A stretch of DNA of 15,513 nt from Halobacteriales archaeon. Its GTDB lineage: Archaea > Halobacteriota > Halobacteria > Halorutilales > JAHENH01. The stretch spans positions 1 through 15,513 of the forward strand of contig JAHENH010000135.1 of assembly GCA_018609935.1 (NCBI GenBank), read 5' to 3'. Shown piece after piece: positions 1 to 7,556 of the stretch. The notes under the pieces were generated by a model. The model did not search any database, was not told the origin of the DNA, and was given only the letters and a program-made list of their open reading frames with translations. A program made the position numbers and the translations under genes. Each line of letters begins with the position of its first letter. Position 1 is the stretch's first letter.

Positions 1-159
1 GTATAAAAAGTGATTTTTAATTTGTGTTCGTAGTGTTCTTAAGATATAAGTTTACGTTTGGGACGAGGGGTGTGTGTATAAAAAGTGATTTTTAATTTGT
101 GTTCGTAGTGTTCTTAAGATATAAGTTTACGTTTGGGACGAGGGGTGTGTGTATAAAAA
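1..159. repeat. 75-bp exact tandem repeat (two full copies plus start of a third)
   Basis: Copies begin at 1, 76 and 151. The first two are identical over 75 bp and the third breaks off after about nine bases, so the array ends here and may continue to the left of the window. Each unit starts with a TATA-like gtataaaaa, contains cttaagatataag, and ends in a G-rich stretch, gtttgggacgaggggtgtgt. No frame is open through the unit, and there are no spacers, so it is neither coding nor CRISPR. The G-rich end resembles, from memory, euryarchaeal origin recognition boxes; that is an inference. Confidence 0.95.
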
Positions 160-377
160 ATTAAAAAGAAAATATTAGATTAGATTTTTTTACCAGGCTA
201 AAATTCTTATTTATTGTTCTCTTATTATTGTTTTTTATTTTATTAGATTCATTTTTATATAATATTGTTTATTTAGGTTTTTATACGGGATATTTATATT
301 TATTAAAGGATAGTTTTTTAAATAACTAAAAATAAATTAAGTAACAAGAAATAGAAAAACATTTAAAAAAATAAAAA
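160..377. other. AT-rich intergenic spacer after the tandem repeat
   Basis: This stretch is almost entirely A and T and holds no credible open reading frame. It separates the tandem repeat from the gene starting at 378 and must carry that gene's promoter; aataaattaag near 330-340 is a possible TATA-like element but is not distinctive. If the repeats are replication-initiator sites, this is where an unwinding element would be expected. Confidence 0.4.
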
Positions 378-926
378 ATGGCATCTTCAATTGTAAGTAG
401 AGTGTTAGAAGGAATTTTCGGTTTTGGAAAAAAAGTTGAGCTTGTAATAAACTTTGATGAACAACAAAATCTAAACACTAAAAAATTTAGAAATACTGGA
501 TGGCACCAAAAACTCGCGTCACTTAATATAGTAAATAATGGAAAAGATACAGCAGAAAAATGTAAAGTAGAAATAACTGTATTAGATCGACCAGGAAATC
601 CTGACCATCTTCAAGATGAGTACGATCTTAGCTGGGGATCCACTTATTCTAAATCTATAGAATCTGGTTCAACTGATATACAAGGAAACGAAAATAAAAA
701 ATTAAATGTTTTATTTACACATGAAGGAAAAGAAGGCGGTTGGATTGCAACTTCTGAAGCTTTATCAAACGTAGATGAAGAAAATGCATCTTATTTACCA
801 CCAGGAAAGTATGAATTTGAATTAAAGTTAAATTCAAAAAATACAGATGACCAAACTAAAAAAATAATTGCTTCAATACCAGAAAACTGGAGACAACTAG
901 ATGTAGAAATAACAGATACAGAATAA
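378..926 (+). CDS. Uncharacterised soluble beta-rich protein
   Basis: I do not recognise this 182-residue protein. It has no signal peptide or membrane segment; the N-terminus (MASSIVSRVLEGIFGFGKK) could form a short amphipathic helix. From about residue 18 onward, alternating hydrophobic residues suggest beta strands, and 'LNIVNNGKDTAEKCKVEITV' followed later by 'LPPGKYEFELKL' is the pattern of an immunoglobulin-like, CARDB-type sandwich. The ATG at 378 opens the frame without an obvious Shine-Dalgarno. It lies alone on the plus strand, 222 bp before the next plus-strand gene. The composition is acidic overall (many D and E) and rich in N and K. Function unknown. Confidence 0.8.
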   Translation: MASSIVSRVLEGIFGFGKKVELVINFDEQQNLNTKKFRNTGWHQKLASLNIVNNGKDTAEKCKVEITVLDRPGNPDHLQDEYDLSWGSTYSKSIESGSTDIQGNENKKLNVLFTHEGKEGGWIATSEALSNVDEENASYLPPGKYEFELKLNSKNTDDQTKKIIASIPENWRQLDVEITDTE

Positions 927-992
927 AATTTTAGTTTAAGATATATAAAATTCTAAATAACTATTTTATAACTAATAAAAAATACAAAAAAC

Positions 993-1035
993 ATATCACT
1001 TATATCTTCTATATCACTTATATCTTCTATATCAC
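993..1035. repeat. 18-bp short tandem repeat, about 2.4 copies
   Basis: The unit atatcacttatatcttct occurs at 993-1010 and 1011-1028, followed by atatcac at 1029-1035. It lies in the AT-rich spacer between the genes ending at 926 and starting at 1149. It is probably a slippage product, though repeated short sites upstream of a gene can also bind regulators. Confidence 0.9.
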
Positions 1036-1148
1036 AGATAATATTTATATATATTATTTCAGTTATTAATTATATATTTTAGAATATAGTAGGGATTTAC
1101 GGAGAGATTTTAATAATTTATTATTTTAAAAAATACTATTTTTTTATA

Positions 1149-1595
1149 ATGGAAATAGTGTATAATTTTATTGATAAAATAAAAATAAACAGATTAACTA
1201 TGATCGGTGGTGTATTCGCGTATACAGTATCACTATTACATTTATTCCATCCTACACATGGATTCACTAAATTAATACAGATACTATTGTTGAATTCTGC
1301 TTTAATATTATCAGATCAAAGGCCATTAGGTTTTGTAATATTTAGTTTAGGGATTATTCTTGGTGTTAAGTTAGAATTATTGGGATATTCGAAAAAAATA
1401 TATCTTTCAGGTATGATATTAATGTTATTATTAATTATGGGTTATTTTTCTTGGAATTTAACTGGTCATGGTGGATTTTTACCTAATAGAAAACCATTAT
1501 ATCATGGCTTAGGAGCATTGGAGTCTATTATAGATCATATTACTACTGATTTATGGGCTGCTCATCTAAAGCTACAGAAATTATTTTATTTATAA
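1149..1595 (+). CDS. Small integral membrane protein, four predicted helices
   Basis: This 148-residue protein is not one I recognise. Hydrophobic segments at about 17-33, 40-55, 59-76 and 84-103 predict four membrane helices. A more polar C-terminal part of about 45 residues follows. Histidines cluster near helix ends (HLFHPTHGF at 31-39, GHGGF at 106-110, YHG at 118-120), which could be metal or haem ligands but prove nothing. The protein ends in leucine- and aromatic-rich sequence. It converges on the TFB gene, with 152 T-rich bases between them. The ATG at 1149 is preceded by an A/T-only tract with several TATA-like stretches. Function unknown; membrane location is the only firm inference. 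Confidence 0.75.
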   Translation: MEIVYNFIDKIKINRLTMIGGVFAYTVSLLHLFHPTHGFTKLIQILLLNSALILSDQRPLGFVIFSLGIILGVKLELLGYSKKIYLSGMILMLLLIMGYFSWNLTGHGGFLPNRKPLYHGLGALESIIDHITTDLWAAHLKLQKLFYL

Positions 1596-1747
1596 TTTTA
1601 GGGATACTTTATTTAGATTTAGAAAAAAATAATTGAATGTAATGAATCTTTTAGTATAGAGAAAAAAATAGTTGGTTTTTGTTTGCCTATTCTATGTTTT
1701 TTATTCTTTTATTGTTATTTTTAATTATAGTTTTTAGTTATTAATTT

Positions 1748-2707
1748 TTAGTTTATTGCTTCTGCTTGTTCTTGGTAGCGGTTTCTTATAGTTACTTCTG
1801 ATACTCCAGCTGTTTGTGAGATTTCCTTTTGTGTGCGTTTTTCGTTGCATTGGATACTTGCTAGGTATACGGCGGCTGCTGCGTATCCTTTTGGTGATTT
1901 TCCGCTTAGGAGGCCTTTTTCTGCGGTTTTTTGTATTATTTCTGTTGCTTTTTGTTGTACTTCTTCACTTAGGTTTAGTTCGCTTGCGTATCTTGGTATG
2001 TATTCGCTTGGGTCTACTGGTGCGATTTTTAGTCCTAGTTCTCTTTCTATGTATCTGTATGTTCTTGCGAGTTCTCTTTTTTCTATTCTTGATGTTTCTG
2101 CGACTTCGTCCATAGATACTGGTATTTTGTCTTGTTTACATGCTGCGTAGAGTGAGCTTGAGGCTACTCCTTCTATGCTTCTGCCGGGTAGTAGTTCTTT
2201 GTCTAGTGCTTTTCTATAGATCATGCTTGCTACTTCTTTTGTGCTTTCTGGTATGTCTAGACTACTTGCCATTCTGTTTATTTCTCCTAGGGCGAATTGT
2301 AGGTTTCTTTCTTTTGAGTCTTTTGTACGGATTCTGTTTTGCCATTTTCTAAGTCTCTTCATTAGTTGTTTTTGGTTTGTTGATAGTGATCGGCCGAATG
2401 CGTCTTTGTTTTTGTAGTCGATGTGGGTTGTTAGTCCTTTGTCATGTATTGTTTTTGTCATTGGGGCTCCAATTCGAGATTTTTCTTGTGTTTCTTTTGT
2501 GCTAAATCCTCTCCAGTCTGGTCCTGGGTCTATCTGTTCTTGTTCTACGACTAGTCCACAGTCATCACAGACCAGTTCTGCTCTTGGTTCATTTTGTAGT
2601 AGGTTTTCGGATCCACATTCAGGACAACTTAATTCTTCTTTTTTGTTTTCTTCTTTTTCTTTTTCTTTTTCTTTTTGTTTTTGTTGTATTATATTTGAGT
2701 TTTCCAT
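1748..2707 (-). CDS. tfb: Transcription initiation factor IIB (TFB)
   Basis: TFB bridges TBP on the TATA box and RNA polymerase, and sets promoter direction through BRE contacts. The 319 residues show the full architecture: a charged low-complexity N-terminus (about 8-26, almost all K, E, Q), a zinc ribbon with C28, C31, C47 and C50, a B-finger/linker region (RGFSTKETQEKSRIGAP, about 65-81), and two cyclin folds at about 117-215 and 222-315. 'RDSKERNL', 'LLPGRSIEGVA', 'ARTYRYIERELGL' and 'VTIRNRY' are standard family signatures. A TATA-like box lies 26-33 nt before the ATG. The gene uses strikingly more A- and C-ending codons and has higher G+C than its neighbours, consistent with high expression or a different origin. 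Identification is very secure; whether it is the only TFB in the genome is unknown. Confidence 0.97.
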   Translation of the reverse strand: MENSNIIQQKQKEKEKEKEENKKEELSCPECGSENLLQNEPRAELVCDDCGLVVEQEQIDPGPDWRGFSTKETQEKSRIGAPMTKTIHDKGLTTHIDYKNKDAFGRSLSTNQKQLMKRLRKWQNRIRTKDSKERNLQFALGEINRMASSLDIPESTKEVASMIYRKALDKELLPGRSIEGVASSSLYAACKQDKIPVSMDEVAETSRIEKRELARTYRYIERELGLKIAPVDPSEYIPRYASELNLSEEVQQKATEIIQKTAEKGLLSGKSPKGYAAAAVYLASIQCNEKRTQKEISQTAGVSEVTIRNRYQEQAEAIN

Positions 2708-2732
2708 TATGTTTAATGTTATAGAACTGAAA

Positions 2733-2740
2733 GTATTTAA
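2733..2740 (-). promoter_or_regulatory. TATA-like box of the TFB gene
   Basis: On the minus strand, ttaaatac preceded by the purine-rich aaagcc (a possible BRE) lies 26-33 nt before the TFB ATG at 2707. That spacing puts transcription start at or next to the ATG, so the mRNA is predicted to be leaderless; no Shine-Dalgarno is visible. Confidence 0.55.
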
Positions 2741-2945
2741 GGCTTTGGTTACATTTTCTAATTATTGTTTTTTAAAAAAACAAAAAAAAATCCAATACTA
2801 ACCAAATTATAAATCAATAAAAAAATAAAATTAAAAAAGTTAAACAATAAAATAATAAAAACTAAAAAAATAAAAAATTATTTACTAATTGTAAACTAAA
2901 CCTAAACAAATAAAAAACAACGACAGTTTAGATATGACTTTATTT

Positions 2946-3983
2946 TTAACTTGAAATATTATGTATAGCCAAATTATATACTGTATTATTTCCCGTCTGT
3001 TTTGCCTCAATAAACGCTGACACCTCAACTAACTTTGTTTTATAATCAACACCATCAATTGTACGAGTCGAATTATTTGGTTTTTCCCAATCATATCTAT
3101 CATAAATTCTAGATATATTTATAGTAGTCTTCAACTTCTCACCTTCTTGAGCAGGAATAAATAAATAAACATCTTTCTGACTATTATTTTTATATCTAAT
3201 TTGTCTATTTAAAATATCTGAAAACAAGATATATATATTACGTCGATTATCTGATATAGAAATACCTGAAATAACGTTAAATTGATCAGATATATTATTT
3301 ATAACAGTATAGGGTGTAGCTTTTATTGTTAACTTTTCGGGGAATCCAATAGTTTGAGAAACAATATATTTATGTTCCTCACCTTTAAAACCCCCTATAT
3401 ATAAAAAAGCCGTATTATTTTTATATGAAACATTTGGGACACCTCTATTAGAAGATACCACCCATCTATACGGTTCAAAATAATCTTTATTAGGATCAGT
3501 ATGCCAACCGATAAAGTTAGGATTAAGTATTTCTGGAGGACTTATCGGATTAAAACTTTTAGGAGCTAACTTTTTTTGTTTTTCTTTACCAGACGGATTA
3601 ACAGATATTATAGCTGTAGAATTATACGGAATAGCTGCTTGAGGAACAGGTGCATTTATTGTATATATAGCTGTCTGTTGTGGTTTTAGTTTTTTTGGAC
3701 CAGAAATAATATCCCAATAAAACCTAGTTTGTAGTTGACTATGTACTATATTAAACTTCAAATTATAGATTTTATCACCATTGTTGGTCACTTCGATTTT
3801 TAATTCAGAAACTCTATGAATATCATTTGGGTCGTTATACTCGATTATTTCGGTATCTATGTTTAGTTTCGCTTGGTTATGTAATATTATTCCAGATATA
3901 CTAGTAGTTATGAAAAATATTATTATAATAGTAAAAATTATTTTATTTTTAGTTTTAGACGCAAGTTTATTTGGTTTAATCAT
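2946..3983 (-). CDS. Membrane-anchored, sequon-rich extracellular protein
   Basis: This 345-residue protein has a basic N-terminus and one hydrophobic segment (about 14-34), then a long extracytoplasmic part. Residues about 36-140 look like a CARDB/NEW3-type beta domain ('LKIEVTNNGDKIYNLKFNI', 'LKPQQTAIYTI'). From about 150, 'PEILNPNFIGWHTDP' through 'YIVSQTIGFP' resembles a carbohydrate-binding-type jelly roll. About ten N-X-S/T sequons are present, as in glycosylated archaeal surface proteins. Its start overlaps the end of the upstream gene by eight bases (ATGATTAA), so translation is probably coupled. As the last gene of a GT2/GT-C operon it could be the acceptor or a partner of that glycosylation machinery; this is inference from context. 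I cannot name a family. Confidence 0.8.
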   Translation of the reverse strand: MIKPNKLASKTKNKIIFTIIIIFFITTSISGIILHNQAKLNIDTEIIEYNDPNDIHRVSELKIEVTNNGDKIYNLKFNIVHSQLQTRFYWDIISGPKKLKPQQTAIYTINAPVPQAAIPYNSTAIISVNPSGKEKQKKLAPKSFNPISPPEILNPNFIGWHTDPNKDYFEPYRWVVSSNRGVPNVSYKNNTAFLYIGGFKGEEHKYIVSQTIGFPEKLTIKATPYTVINNISDQFNVISGISISDNRRNIYILFSDILNRQIRYKNNSQKDVYLFIPAQEGEKLKTTINISRIYDRYDWEKPNNSTRTIDGVDYKTKLVEVSAFIEAKQTGNNTVYNLAIHNISS

Positions 3984-5220
3984 TAAATTTCTGGATTGTA
4001 TTACTTTCTAGTTTATATCTTAATAGAATAGAATAATATGCTATTGGTATAAAAAATATAAAATAATTTTGAAGTGATCTATAATTTACCCAAAGTATAA
4101 GAGCTGGCATAATCCAAGCTGTCCATTTTAACCTATCAAAATACAATATATAAATCATCAATAAAATACTAAGTATTCCTAACAAAATCATTGTGAAAAA
4201 TATTTTAGGAAGTGGAAAAACACCGCTTACACTTAATAACGTAAGACCAGATCCTTGCTTAACTAAGGAAAAACCACTAAAAACAGGTGTAAATACACTT
4301 TCCATCCAAGCAGCGGGATTCCAAATTATGAAAGGAATATTAGGAATAAAAAAACCAAGAACCACTCCAACAACACATTTTTTAATTTTAGACTTAAAGC
4401 TATAATATGAATCACTTTCTAAATATAACCAAACCAATAAAAATGGAGCTATAAACCAAGGAGTTTGTTTTACAGCAAATGCTAAACCTAGAAATAATGA
4501 AGATTCTATATATTTATCAGTAACCCAAAAACGCATAGCTATAAGTAAAGGTAATACCCACAAAATGTCAAATACACCTCCATATGTGAATAAAGTTAGG
4601 TTAGGATCTGCAAAAATAATTAATATAGGAACAAGAGAAAATATCCCTGGGGATTCATATACTAAAAATATAAGTACCATAAATAATACAGCTATAGGTG
4701 TAAGGTTGAGGTTTGGTATACCTAGTAAAACTTGGGGTAGGAAAAAAAGGAATGATAGAGACGGGTAAGAAAGTGATGTAACTATTTCTCCATTTATTCT
4801 ATATGTAACAAATCTTCTATCTATTGGGTATACATCGAAAGCAGAAAGCATAGAATGACTATAAGGATTTTTTCCTTGTACTAATAGATCTATCGAATAT
4901 CTAGTAAATAAGATGCCATCCGTTCCAAAATAATTTCTATTAGCTTCATTAAAGAAGATAATTATCACTATAAAAAATAGTATGATTACTGTTAAACTTG
5001 ATAGACGTTTTCCCCATTTTTTCATATTAAGTCCGCTAACTCCAGCAAAAACTAATATAAAACCCATTATATATATTGAAAAAACTGCTATTAAATTTAG
5101 TGGATTCCCAAGTGTAGTTATTACTATTCTCATTGTATATCCAATCATAAAAAGAATAGCTCCAGAAACTATAGCTATACCACTTCCAATACCTTCGATT
5201 ATCTCTCCATTATATTTCAT
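3976..5220 (-). CDS. Polytopic GT-C-type glycosyltransferase-like membrane protein
   Basis: The 414 residues contain around ten hydrophobic segments. After the third, the loop 'YFGTDGILFTRYSIDLLVQ' with 'GKNPY' (115-120) has the acidic residue (D101) and G-x-NPY pattern typical of GT-C enzymes of the DUF2029/GT87 kind, which transfer sugars from polyprenyl-phosphate donors on the outer face of the membrane. 'SYPSLSFLFFLP' (about 151-162) and 'AFAVKQTPWFIAPF' (about 247-260) are also familiar from that group. The start ATG overlaps the stop of the upstream GT2 gene as ATGA, and the 3' end overlaps the next gene, so the three are co-transcribed and probably coupled. The donor is likely the product of the neighbouring GT2 enzyme. 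Sugar and acceptor cannot be told from sequence. Confidence 0.78.
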   Translation of the reverse strand: MKYNGEIIEGIGSGIAIVSGAILFMIGYTMRIVITTLGNPLNLIAVFSIYIMGFILVFAGVSGLNMKKWGKRLSSLTVIILFFIVIIIFFNEANRNYFGTDGILFTRYSIDLLVQGKNPYSHSMLSAFDVYPIDRRFVTYRINGEIVTSLSYPSLSFLFFLPQVLLGIPNLNLTPIAVLFMVLIFLVYESPGIFSLVPILIIFADPNLTLFTYGGVFDILWVLPLLIAMRFWVTDKYIESSLFLGLAFAVKQTPWFIAPFLLVWLYLESDSYYSFKSKIKKCVVGVVLGFFIPNIPFIIWNPAAWMESVFTPVFSGFSLVKQGSGLTLLSVSGVFPLPKIFFTMILLGILSILLMIYILYFDRLKWTAWIMPALILWVNYRSLQNYFIFFIPIAYYSILLRYKLESNTIQKFND

Positions 5221-6359
5221 TTTACACGAAATGCAAATTTTTCACTTCCGATAAAATTCCAAATTGTACTACCGCCTATAGCTGATAGATTAGCTAAAAG
5301 AATCGGAAACTGTAAGATTTCTATTACTGATGATAAGACAAGTATATAAATTAAAAATCCTGTTCCTGATATAATATTATATTTTATGAATTGTTGGATA
5401 AGTGGTCCATTAGATCTATTAAATGTAACAAACCAGTTTCCAATAAAATTAGATGTTACTGCGAAAAAGAATGCTAAGACCCCGCTATATAGATAAGATA
5501 AACCTCCCTGTATTCCTGTAAAAAATATAATCATATTTATCAAAACTCCAATTGCACCTATTCCTGCAAACTCTATCGATTTCGAAATTCTTTTACTATC
5601 TAATCCGCTATGGATTGAATTTATTCTAAGTTGTATTATATGTTCAAGATAATTTAGATATTCTTTCCAAGTTAGCTTAGACTTTCCTTTATTTCTCGAT
5701 TTAAATAGATAAGGTACTTCCTTTATATCATCACAATTTCCTTTTGATAGTATTTCAATTAATATTTTATATCCTATAGGGGATAATTCTATATTTTCTA
5801 TAACTTCTTTTTTTAATGCGAAAACCCCACTCATAGGATCTGATAGATTTCTTGTATTAGGAACTAGGATCCTAGCTAATCTGTCTGCACCAAAGCTTAC
5901 TATTTTACGTTTTATACTCCAGTTTTCTATTCCACCTTTTTTTAGATATCTACTACCTATGGCTATGTCAACATCTTCTTTTTTTATTGTTTCTATTAGA
6001 TTTACAAGTACTTCTGGTGGGTGTTGTAGATCTGAATCGCATACAGTTATAATCTTCCCTCTTGATTCTTTGAATCCTCGTGCTATCGCTGTTCCAAGCC
6101 CTTTTTTATCTAATCTTTGTATAACTCTAATCTGTTCATTATCTTTGTAGTTCTTTTTTACTATACTTGCAGTACCATCTGGACTATCATCGTCTATAAT
6201 TATTATTTCAAGAGAAGCTCTATATTCTTTTAGTGATGTAATACATTCTTCTATTACTTGAACAATATTTTGTTTTTCATTATATGTTGGAAGTATAACT
6301 GAAATGGTGGGAGTTGATTTTTGCAGATTCTTTTCGTTTGTTTTACTTTGTAAAGTCAT
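5217..6359 (-). CDS. Dolichyl-phosphate glycosyltransferase (GT2) fused to GtrA-like membrane domain
   Basis: This 380-residue protein is a DPM1-type GT2 enzyme followed by a four-helix GtrA-like domain, an arrangement well known in archaea. It transfers a sugar from a nucleotide donor to a polyprenyl phosphate at the inner membrane face. The GT2 part (about 17-250) shows 'ISVILPTYNE' (19-28), 'IIDDDSPDGT' (54-63), the metal-binding CDSDLQHPPE (107-116), 'LSDPMSGVF' (172-180, D174) and the acceptor-loop pattern 'SRNKGKSKLTWKEY' (221-234). The GtrA part (about 260-380) includes 'SNFIGNWFVTF' (303-313). It is the first gene of a three-gene operon and supplies the likely donor for the following GT-C-type enzyme. 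The specific sugar (mannose, glucose or other) cannot be assigned. Confidence 0.92.
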   Translation of the reverse strand: MTLQSKTNEKNLQKSTPTISVILPTYNEKQNIVQVIEECITSLKEYRASLEIIIIDDDSPDGTASIVKKNYKDNEQIRVIQRLDKKGLGTAIARGFKESRGKIITVCDSDLQHPPEVLVNLIETIKKEDVDIAIGSRYLKKGGIENWSIKRKIVSFGADRLARILVPNTRNLSDPMSGVFALKKEVIENIELSPIGYKILIEILSKGNCDDIKEVPYLFKSRNKGKSKLTWKEYLNYLEHIIQLRINSIHSGLDSKRISKSIEFAGIGAIGVLINMIIFFTGIQGGLSYLYSGVLAFFFAVTSNFIGNWFVTFNRSNGPLIQQFIKYNIISGTGFLIYILVLSSVIEILQFPILLANLSAIGGSTIWNFIGSEKFAFRVK

Positions 6360-6784
6360 TATCCGATTTTTATGTTTTATTGTTTTTTATCGTAGTTGTT
6401 GTCATTTATAGCATATTATAGATGAAATTATTTTTAAGTTCAATACTTTATCCTTTGTTTCTAACTTTCTGATGGGTGGACTTATAGTAGTTTGACTAAA
6501 TGATATATTTACGTCTTTACGCATATATATTTAGAATTTATGAAGGAATTTAAAATAAATTTGGTTTTTATAGAGCTATAAAAAACTTAAATATATATTA
6601 TATATTTTTGTTTTTTTTAATACTTTCATAGTGTAGAATACTAAAGATTTAGAAATAAATATAGATACAACATTTTTCTGTATATTCTAGAAATATTATA
6701 AATAAGAAAAATATATTTTTTATCTTTTTAAAAATTTAATTATATTTTAATATTATTAAACTCATTTTAAAAATATTTATCTAT
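6360..6784. other. Intergenic region without a recognisable gene
   Basis: These 425 bases lie between the start of the glycosylation operon and the end of the thioesterase gene, both on the minus strand. They must hold the operon's promoter and the 3' end of the thioesterase transcript. The part from about 6540 is nearly pure A/T with long T and A runs. Reading frames here are very short and I see no conserved motif, tRNA or hairpin. Confidence 0.5.
6405..6410 (-). promoter_or_regulatory. Possible TATA box of the glycosylation operon
   Basis: On the minus strand gctataaatgac contains a TATA-like core about 46-51 nt before the first ATG of the operon (6359). That would give a leader of roughly 20 nt. 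The DNA is so AT-rich that other choices exist. Confidence 0.3.
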
Positions 6785-7174
6785 TTATATGTTTTTAAGT
6801 TTTTTCTTTATTTTATTAGGAATAGGGATAGGATCCATAGTCTCTTTATCAATAAATACAGTTGTTATTTCTCCCTGAAAAACAATTTTTTCAATTTCAC
6901 CTTTAAAATCAAAAGTAGCAGACGAATTACCTACTTGAGGAGTTAACTCTACTGTGACTTTGTCACCTATACCTAACGGATTTATATAATCAGCTTCAGC
7001 GTGTGCTACCGGATAAATAAACCCTCTGTCATGTGCAGTACTAGGGGGGCATCCTATTTCATCCATTAAGTCTTCTATTCCTTCAACCATACATTCAATA
7101 ACTTTGGGTGTAAATACAAGACCTGAAAAATCTGTATCCCCAACTCTTACTTTCCATCTATACTGAAATGCCAT
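6785..7174 (-). CDS. Acyl-CoA thioesterase, hotdog fold (4HBT/YbgC type)
   Basis: The 129 residues match a single hotdog domain, the normal size for 4-hydroxybenzoyl-CoA-type thioesterases, which hydrolyse acyl- or aroyl-CoA to the acid and CoA. The N-terminal motif 'VRVGDTDFSGLVFTPKV' corresponds to the family's 'xFGDCDPAGIVxYPNY'; D15 aligns with the catalytic aspartate of the Pseudomonas enzyme. 'HAEADYINPLGIGDKVTVEL' is the usual central strand and turn. The protein is cytoplasmic, with a lysine-rich tail. The gene stands alone on the minus strand, downstream of TBP and the candidate ncRNA. Substrate unknown; fold assignment is secure, and physiological role (acyl-CoA housekeeping or aromatic acid metabolism) is guesswork. 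Confidence 0.88.
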   Translation of the reverse strand: MAFQYRWKVRVGDTDFSGLVFTPKVIECMVEGIEDLMDEIGCPPSTAHDRGFIYPVAHAEADYINPLGIGDKVTVELTPQVGNSSATFDFKGEIEKIVFQGEITTVFIDKETMDPIPIPNKIKKKLKNI

Positions 7175-7244
7175 ATAATAGATTATTATAAAAACAACTT
7201 AACATTTAATCAATAATTAAATAACAAATACATAAAGATAAATA

Positions 7245-7395
7245 CAAATAAAACTCAGTATTATGAACTACTTGCTATCAATCGGACATTAGAAGAACAT
7301 TCTTGTTTCATCCCCATAACTTACAAACAGACAATTCTACATATAGAGGTAATCTAGTCCCCACAACCGTAACTTCGGGTTGTCCCAAACCTATA
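7245..7395 (-). ncRNA. Candidate non-coding RNA in a G+C-richer island
   Basis: In a 382-bp gap with no open frame, this block is visibly richer in G and C than its surroundings. On the minus strand it is preceded by a TATA-like box (7416-7424) at the right distance to start near 7393, and it ends before a T-rich stretch (gttttatttg, about 7244-7253). A hairpin is visible at 7369-7387 (ACAACC/GGTTGT around a short loop). The 3' part has C/D-box-like elements. I cannot match it to tRNA, RNase P, SRP RNA or a riboswitch class known to me. Strand is inferred from the promoter. Confidence 0.4.
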
Positions 7396-7415
7396 CGACA
7401 AAATAGTAACAAGAA

Positions 7416-7424
7416 TTTATAAAA
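7416..7424 (-). promoter_or_regulatory. TATA-like box for the candidate ncRNA
   Basis: The sequence tttataaaa (ttttataaa on the minus strand) lies about 23-31 bp before the predicted 5' end of the G+C-richer island. It is nearly symmetrical, so it could act in either direction, but nothing gene-like lies on the plus side. Confidence 0.35.
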
Positions 7425-7556
7425 CTCACAGTAAAATAGAATAAATTTAGGATTGAAACCTCTGAGAATGTATAGAATATCCTTATATATTAAGATTATG
7501 TAGGCTAAAGTTTCGTTTTAATCTAGTAATTATCTTATTTTTGGTACTTGTTTATA

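Larger units (their letters stand above)
7175..7556. other. TBP-thioesterase intergenic region
   Basis: This 382-bp gap holds no protein gene. It contains the candidate ncRNA (about 7245-7395) and its TATA-like box. The remainder, next to both genes, is AT-rich and would hold the thioesterase promoter (7175-7240) and the TBP 3' end (about 7500-7556). Confidence 0.6.

Noticed and set aside
993..1035. 18-bp repeat considered as a regulatory array.
   Set aside because: Low-complexity and fewer than three copies; slippage explains it adequately.
1816..2801. Several plus-strand frames opposite TFB (leucine/phenylalanine-rich).
   Set aside because: They are shadows of the TFB gene, whose motifs fix the coding strand.
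7245..7395. The island considered as RNase P RNA, SRP RNA or a TPP/cobalamin riboswitch.
   Set aside because: None of the conserved cores I know for these RNAs is present on either strand.
7443..7460. aaatttaggattgaaacc resembles the 3' end of many CRISPR repeats (GATTGAAAC).
   Set aside because: Only one copy; no second repeat at spacer distance and no cas genes.
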